From NCBI RefSeq assembly GCF_001045455.1, contig NZ_LFNE01000005.1, positions 186,001-250,000 on the forward strand: a stretch of 64,000 bases of DNA. Direction: 5' to 3'. The notes under the pieces were generated by a model. That model had not been told where the DNA came from, did not search any database, and worked only from the letters and a program-made list of their open reading frames with translations. Made by a program: the position numbers and the translations under genes. This document shows, piece after piece, positions 60,664-64,000 of the stretch. This DNA comes from Chryseobacterium sp. FH2. GTDB taxonomy: Bacteria; Bacteroidota; Bacteroidia; Flavobacteriales; Weeksellaceae. Position 1 is the first letter of the stretch. The number at the start of each line of letters is the position of its first letter.

Positions 60664-61914
60664 TTAATATAATCGCTGAATAGAAATATAAACTTCCAAG
60701 GTATTATCCGCAGTAGAAGGATCCGAGGTTGTATTGCCATTTCCATTACCTGTGGCAATAGATTTATTATCAATACGCAGTACATAATAAACCCTGTACC
60801 ATTTGTTATCAGCCGTGGTTACATCAAAAGTTACTGTCTCATTTCTTCCTTGGGTTAGGTAAACACCATCATCAAACTGAGCATAATTATTTGGCAAAAT
60901 TAATAGGTTTGCTCCGTGTGAATCTCCCGTATGAGTTGACACTTCAGAAACCCAGACTTTCGCATTCGAAGCTGTAATATTATAAAGACGAGGATCCATA
61001 TTTGTACTTGCACCGGTTCCATCAAATGCTCCCGGGGAAGTTATGAAAGCATCAATTCTAAATGTATTATTCAGCACAGGCAAATCTGTAAGATATTGAC
61101 TTAATAGAAATGACGATGTTTTACGAGGAATAGATGAATGATAAAACACCAAATCCCCTGGGGAAATTCCATCACCTGCTCCAATGGTCGCACTACAAGT
61201 TTGTCCCCCGATTGTTAACGGAAAAGTTGTAGAAACAGGGCTTGTCACAGTGGGCGTTCCTGAAATTGTATAGCTAAGTGTCCCTGAACCGGAATTAAAA
61301 TTTCCTGCAGATAAAGTTGCGGTAAGCCCATTTACAGGACCAATAGTCTGAGCCGGATACACCCCTCCATTTCCTCCTGTGTAAGGAACATTCATCGCAC
61401 CCGTAAAAGGAACTCCTGCTGTATACGTACTTGGAGAAAGCGTAATTGCGTTACAAGTAATGCTTCCTAAAGTTCCAGGCGCTAATGAACCATTGTTAAA
61501 TGTTCTCCATTCCGTTCCATTCCAAAAAACATAACCGTTGTAGGTAAGTCCGCCGGTTCCTAAATTATAAACCAATAGTCCCGTTGCAGGTGAAGGTATA
61601 GTCACCTGGTCCGTTTGAGAAGTCAAAGCAACCTTAGGACCAAGAAACCCTTTTTTATTACCCGACGGTAAACCATCTACATTGATATCGAGAATTGCAG
61701 ATGCATTTGGTGTATTTGTCCCAATACCTACACTTCCATTCGAAGTAACAACAAAATCGTTAGACTGCTGTAATGCAGTTGAGACTCCTGTCACAGCATT
61801 ATCTCTTGATCCATCTACATGAAAAATGCCTTGAGGATTAGCTGTATTAATCCCAACTTGCGTATACGCTGATACAAAAGCTAAACTTGTAATTAATAAA
61901 ATAATTTTCTTCAT
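60664..61914 (-). CDS. exported surface protein of unknown function
   Basis: This encodes 416 residues. A signal peptide ends near AYTQ, followed by the repeated motif VGINTANPQGIFHVDG and later VGIGTNTPNASAILDI, the GIGT/NTP pattern seen at the N-terminus of many Bacteroidota surface or fibre-like proteins. The middle (about 150-250) is Gly/Thr/Ser-rich and resembles Ig-like repeats. The C-terminal 160 residues form a separate beta-rich domain (TFDVTTADNKWYRVYYVLRID). No sorting domain is visible. Ligand and role are unknown. Confidence 0.7.
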   Translation of the reverse strand: MKKIILLITSLAFVSAYTQVGINTANPQGIFHVDGSRDNAVTGVSTALQQSNDFVVTSNGSVGIGTNTPNASAILDINVDGLPSGNKKGFLGPKVALTSQTDQVTIPSPATGLLVYNLGTGGLTYNGYVFWNGTEWRTFNNGSLAPGTLGSITCNAITLSPSTYTAGVPFTGAMNVPYTGGNGGVYPAQTIGPVNGLTATLSAGNFNSGSGTLSYTISGTPTVTSPVSTTFPLTIGGQTCSATIGAGDGISPGDLVFYHSSIPRKTSSFLLSQYLTDLPVLNNTFRIDAFITSPGAFDGTGASTNMDPRLYNITASNAKVWVSEVSTHTGDSHGANLLILPNNYAQFDDGVYLTQGRNETVTFDVTTADNKWYRVYYVLRIDNKSIATGNGNGNTTSDPSTADNTLEVYISIQRLY

Positions 61915-62390
61915 AATAATTGTTTAAAAAAGTTAACATCAAAAGAGGGTTTTGAGGGTGAATACCTCTCAGGAATTATCATTTATGTTTTTAGAATCTC
62001 AACGATCTCATTTCTCATCTCTTATATTTTTCTTTTAAAATCTTATATTTCATTATCATGTTTCTTTTATCAAATATCAATTCTGTTTGCAACAAAAAGC
62101 CCTTAAATACTTTACATTTTTTTCTATAATTTTGTAAAATGAAAAAAAGGAATTTAATTCATGTTAAATCATGATTATTTTCAAAGAAAAGAAAACATTC
62201 ATTTGAAATATTTTTATTTAAAAACTATTTTGCAAAATTATTTTTGTTGATAAATCAAAAAAGAGTCAGATAAATGATAATCCCGAAAATGATTTATATT
62301 AAATTATCAATTTAAAAATCAAGCAGTTAATAAAGTCATTTTCAGGAATTCATTACGTTTTATTTAAAATAAATCTACTTAAACACACAA
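61915..62390. other. long AT-rich intergenic region between divergent genes
   Basis: This 476-base region has no convincing gene. A 29-codon plus frame at 62161-62250 has no supporting features. TAATTTTG near 62127-62134 could be a plus-strand -7 box, but it is far from the next gene. No terminator or riboswitch-like structure was recognised. Confidence 0.4.
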
Positions 62391-63383
62391 ATGAGCTCAA
62401 AACATGAACAAATAGAAAAATTAAAACATGAACTGATGGACAGGTATGTCATTCTTATGATTAGTATCTTAGGAATTTATGCCGGTATTTTTACTTTCTA
62501 TATTCATGATAAAGTGATGTCTTGGTATTTAACTGCCGGGCTGATTTTTATAGGCTACAGTTATTCACTAATGCGGAAAAGATTTCCTACCAATACAATT
62601 GTTCATTTGTATTTAATCCTAGCGCCTTTATATAATTTTTATGTAATGCTTGCTTTTTGGAATAATTCCGTTGCAAGTTTTTGCTGGTTATTACCTATTC
62701 CATTAGGAGCCTATATCTTTTTTACCAAAAAAGAAGTATTGGCTTATACATTTTATATTCTGTTTATCATTATAATCGGCTATATTATTGCCAATAATCT
62801 GCAAATCGATTTTCCCAAACACACTCAAAAAGAAGTAATATTCACAGACACTATTCTGATTACGTCAAATATATTAGTAGTTACCTTGCTAATATATTAT
62901 AAAGATAAAATCAAAAAACTTGAAATATTATCTGAATTCAGCCAAACCGAATCAATACAAAAAGAGAAAATAACTGTCACAGAGTTTATGTCAGAGGATA
63001 ATGATGCCGACAATGAAAATATGGAAAAGCTTTTCTCCAAAATAGAAGAATCTATGACAGCAAATATGCTTTTTAAAGACGTTAAATTTAATCTTTCAGC
63101 ATTGAGCGTTGCGTTGGAAGTTAATAGTACTTATATATCCAAAGCTATTCGGTATAAGGGTTTTCCAAATTTCAACAACTATCTTAATACTTATAGAATA
63201 AACTATGTAAAAAAGTTGTTTAACGAAGTTGATTTTCAGAAAACCACGTTGATGTATGTTTATACAGAGGCCGGATTTTCGAACCAATCGACATTCAATA
63301 GGGTTTTCAAACAAATTGAAGGAATTACGCCTTCAGAATATTTCCAGCGAAATCTCAAAAACAATAGCAAAAGCAGTGTTTAA
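62391..63383 (+). CDS. membrane-anchored AraC-family regulator
   Basis: This encodes 330 residues. The first 185 contain six hydrophobic segments (from YVILMISILGIYAGIFTFYI to NILVVTLLIYY), then a short charged linker. A C-terminal AraC/XylS helix-turn-helix domain follows at about residues 225-320: LSALSVALEVNSTYISKAIR, then the second helix-turn-helix TEAGFSNQSTFNRVFKQIEGITPSEY. Such proteins are thought to read a membrane or envelope signal and bind DNA directly from the membrane. Targets are unknown; aroQ starts 30 bases later but is probably independent. Confidence 0.85.
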   Translation: MSSKHEQIEKLKHELMDRYVILMISILGIYAGIFTFYIHDKVMSWYLTAGLIFIGYSYSLMRKRFPTNTIVHLYLILAPLYNFYVMLAFWNNSVASFCWLLPIPLGAYIFFTKKEVLAYTFYILFIIIIGYIIANNLQIDFPKHTQKEVIFTDTILITSNILVVTLLIYYKDKIKKLEILSEFSQTESIQKEKITVTEFMSEDNDADNENMEKLFSKIEESMTANMLFKDVKFNLSALSVALEVNSTYISKAIRYKGFPNFNNYLNTYRINYVKKLFNEVDFQKTTLMYVYTEAGFSNQSTFNRVFKQIEGITPSEYFQRNLKNNSKSSV

Positions 63384-63390
63384 AAAATAT

Positions 63391-63398
63391 TATCTTTG
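63391..63398 (+). promoter_or_regulatory. possible -7 box of aroQ
   Basis: TATCTTTG matches TAnnTTTG and lies 15 bases before the aroQ ATG. No good -33 box was found. Confidence 0.35.
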
Positions 63399-63413
63399 AA
63401 TAAATTATTTTCA

Positions 63414-63821
63414 ATGAAAGTTCTTATCATCAACGGCCCAAATTTAAATTTACTCGGAACCAGAGAACCTGAAATTTACGGAACAGTTTCTATGGAAAAT
63501 TATTTAGAGAATTTAAAATCTGAATTTCCATTTCATGAATTAAAATATTACCAGTCAAATATTGAAGGAGAAATTATTAACAGGATTCAGGAAGACGATT
63601 TTGAAGCCTTGGTGATTAACCCCGGAGCTTTTACACACTACTCTTATGCTATTGCTGATTGTTTAAAGAATATTCAGAAGCAAAAAATAGAAATTCATAT
63701 TAGTAATATTTACAAAAGAGAAGAATTTCGGCAAAGATCTGTCACTGCAGCAAATACTGATGCTGTTTTATGCGGTTTCGGAATGAATGGGTATAGACTG
63801 GCAATCTTAAGTTTAAAATAA
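63414..63821 (+). CDS. aroQ: type II 3-dehydroquinate dehydratase
   Basis: This encodes 135 residues. The ATG at 63414 is preferred; a TTG 18 bases upstream adds six residues that lie over a promoter-like box. The enzyme dehydrates 3-dehydroquinate in the shikimate pathway. The conserved NGPNLNLLGTREPEIYG has the catalytic Tyr, with the lid Arg just before it. YQSNIEGEIINRI, INPGAFTHYSYAIAD, and HISNIYKREEFR with the His and Arg ligands complete the active site. A bidirectional terminator follows. Confidence 0.95.
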   Translation: MKVLIINGPNLNLLGTREPEIYGTVSMENYLENLKSEFPFHELKYYQSNIEGEIINRIQEDDFEALVINPGAFTHYSYAIADCLKNIQKQKIEIHISNIYKREEFRQRSVTAANTDAVLCGFGMNGYRLAILSLK

Positions 63822-63884
63822 ATTTCACAGCTTTTACAAATATTTCATTATAATCTGTGAAATCTGTAGGTATAAATAGGAAAT

Positions 63885-63917
63885 AAAAATCCCCATCGTT
63901 TTGATGAGGATTTTTTA
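63885..63917. terminator. bidirectional terminator after aroQ
   Basis: AAAAATCC-CATC pairs with GATG-GGATTTTT around a short loop, with one mismatch, and is flanked by A and T runs. It separates aroQ from the convergent gene that ends at 63919. Confidence 0.8.
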
Positions 63918-63918
63918 T

Positions 63919-64000
63919 TTAGTTAGTTGTTTGCTCCTGCAACTGAGGACCAGAGGCAATAAGCTTCTTGCCCTCTTCTGTATTACAATATTGATCAAAG
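63919..64000 (-). CDS. 3' end of a minus-strand gene running off the window
   Basis: The minus-strand frame is open from the right edge to a TAA at 63919-63921. It encodes 26 residues including FDQYCNTEEGKKL and ending QLQEQTTN. The terminator at 63885-63917 lies directly behind it. The fragment is too short to name a family. Confidence 0.6.
   Translation of the reverse strand, partial: FDQYCNTEEGKKLIASGPQLQEQTTN

Noticed and set aside
62161-62250. 29-codon plus-strand frame in the long intergenic region
   Set aside because: It has no signal, no similarity and no nearby promoter with correct spacing; expected by chance.

Overview
The window looks like chromosome of a member of the Flavobacteriia (Bacteroidota), most likely Chryseobacterium or a close relative. 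The evidence is low G+C, promoters of the Bacteroidota type (TTG/TTTG, 19-20 bases, TAnnTTTG), signal peptides ending in FAQ, SusC/SusD proteins, a type IX secretion sorting domain, DUF5995, and the rpsL-rpsG-fusA-rpsJ order. No complete insertion sequence, prophage or CRISPR array is visible. Genus and all family names come from recall of protein families, not from a database search.

Layout. 1-4.8 kb: the frameshifted end of an outer-membrane-type protein, then three exported proteins of unknown function. 4.8-8.9 kb: a small membrane protein and the rpsL operon on the minus strand. 9-28 kb: mostly housekeeping genes (GT-C type membrane enzyme, Dps, NAPRTase, RmuC, a SpoU methyltransferase, 5-formyl-THF cyclo-ligase, a TrhO tRNA hydroxylase with an added C-terminal domain, HtrA, RidA, LptD, a cell-wall amidase). 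They are mixed with small lipoproteins, one frameshifted gene (13.0-13.6 kb) and one gene-end remnant (9.0 kb). 28-32 kb: three tRNA-Glu(UUC) genes and rpsT. The third tRNA is followed by about 3 kb of lipoprotein genes, closed by a second copy of the tRNA 3' end, which resembles an island inserted at a tRNA.

32-34 kb: a GntR/FadR-type repressor and an MFS exporter, each preceded by the same operator-like sequence. 34-41 kb: a cobalamin-riboswitch operon on the minus strand (BtuB-like receptor, BtuG-like propeller lipoprotein, a second lipoprotein, a T9SS-sorted surface protein). A hairpin in its leader contains the receptor's start codon. 41-55.5 kb: thirteen genes on one strand concerned with copper and other metals: MbnP/MbnH pair, exported superoxide dismutase, SCO1, YHS lipoprotein, P1B ATPase, Fur-family regulator, a CusB-type adaptor, a CusA pump fused to its TolC-like channel, and three small Cys-containing proteins, two of them paralogs.

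55.8-60.5 kb: a SusD/SusC pair transcribed through a clear SAM-I riboswitch, which points to uptake of a methionine- or sulfur-related nutrient. 60.6-64 kb: a surface protein, a membrane-anchored AraC-type regulator, 3-dehydroquinate dehydratase, and the end of a gene that runs off the window.

The most interesting signals are the SAM-riboswitch SusC/D locus with an inverted repeat over its -33 box, the tRNA-Glu island carrying a lipoprotein with a JAMM-like motif, the pump-channel fusion with an internal signal-peptide-like joint, and the small CxGKCY proteins in the metal cluster.
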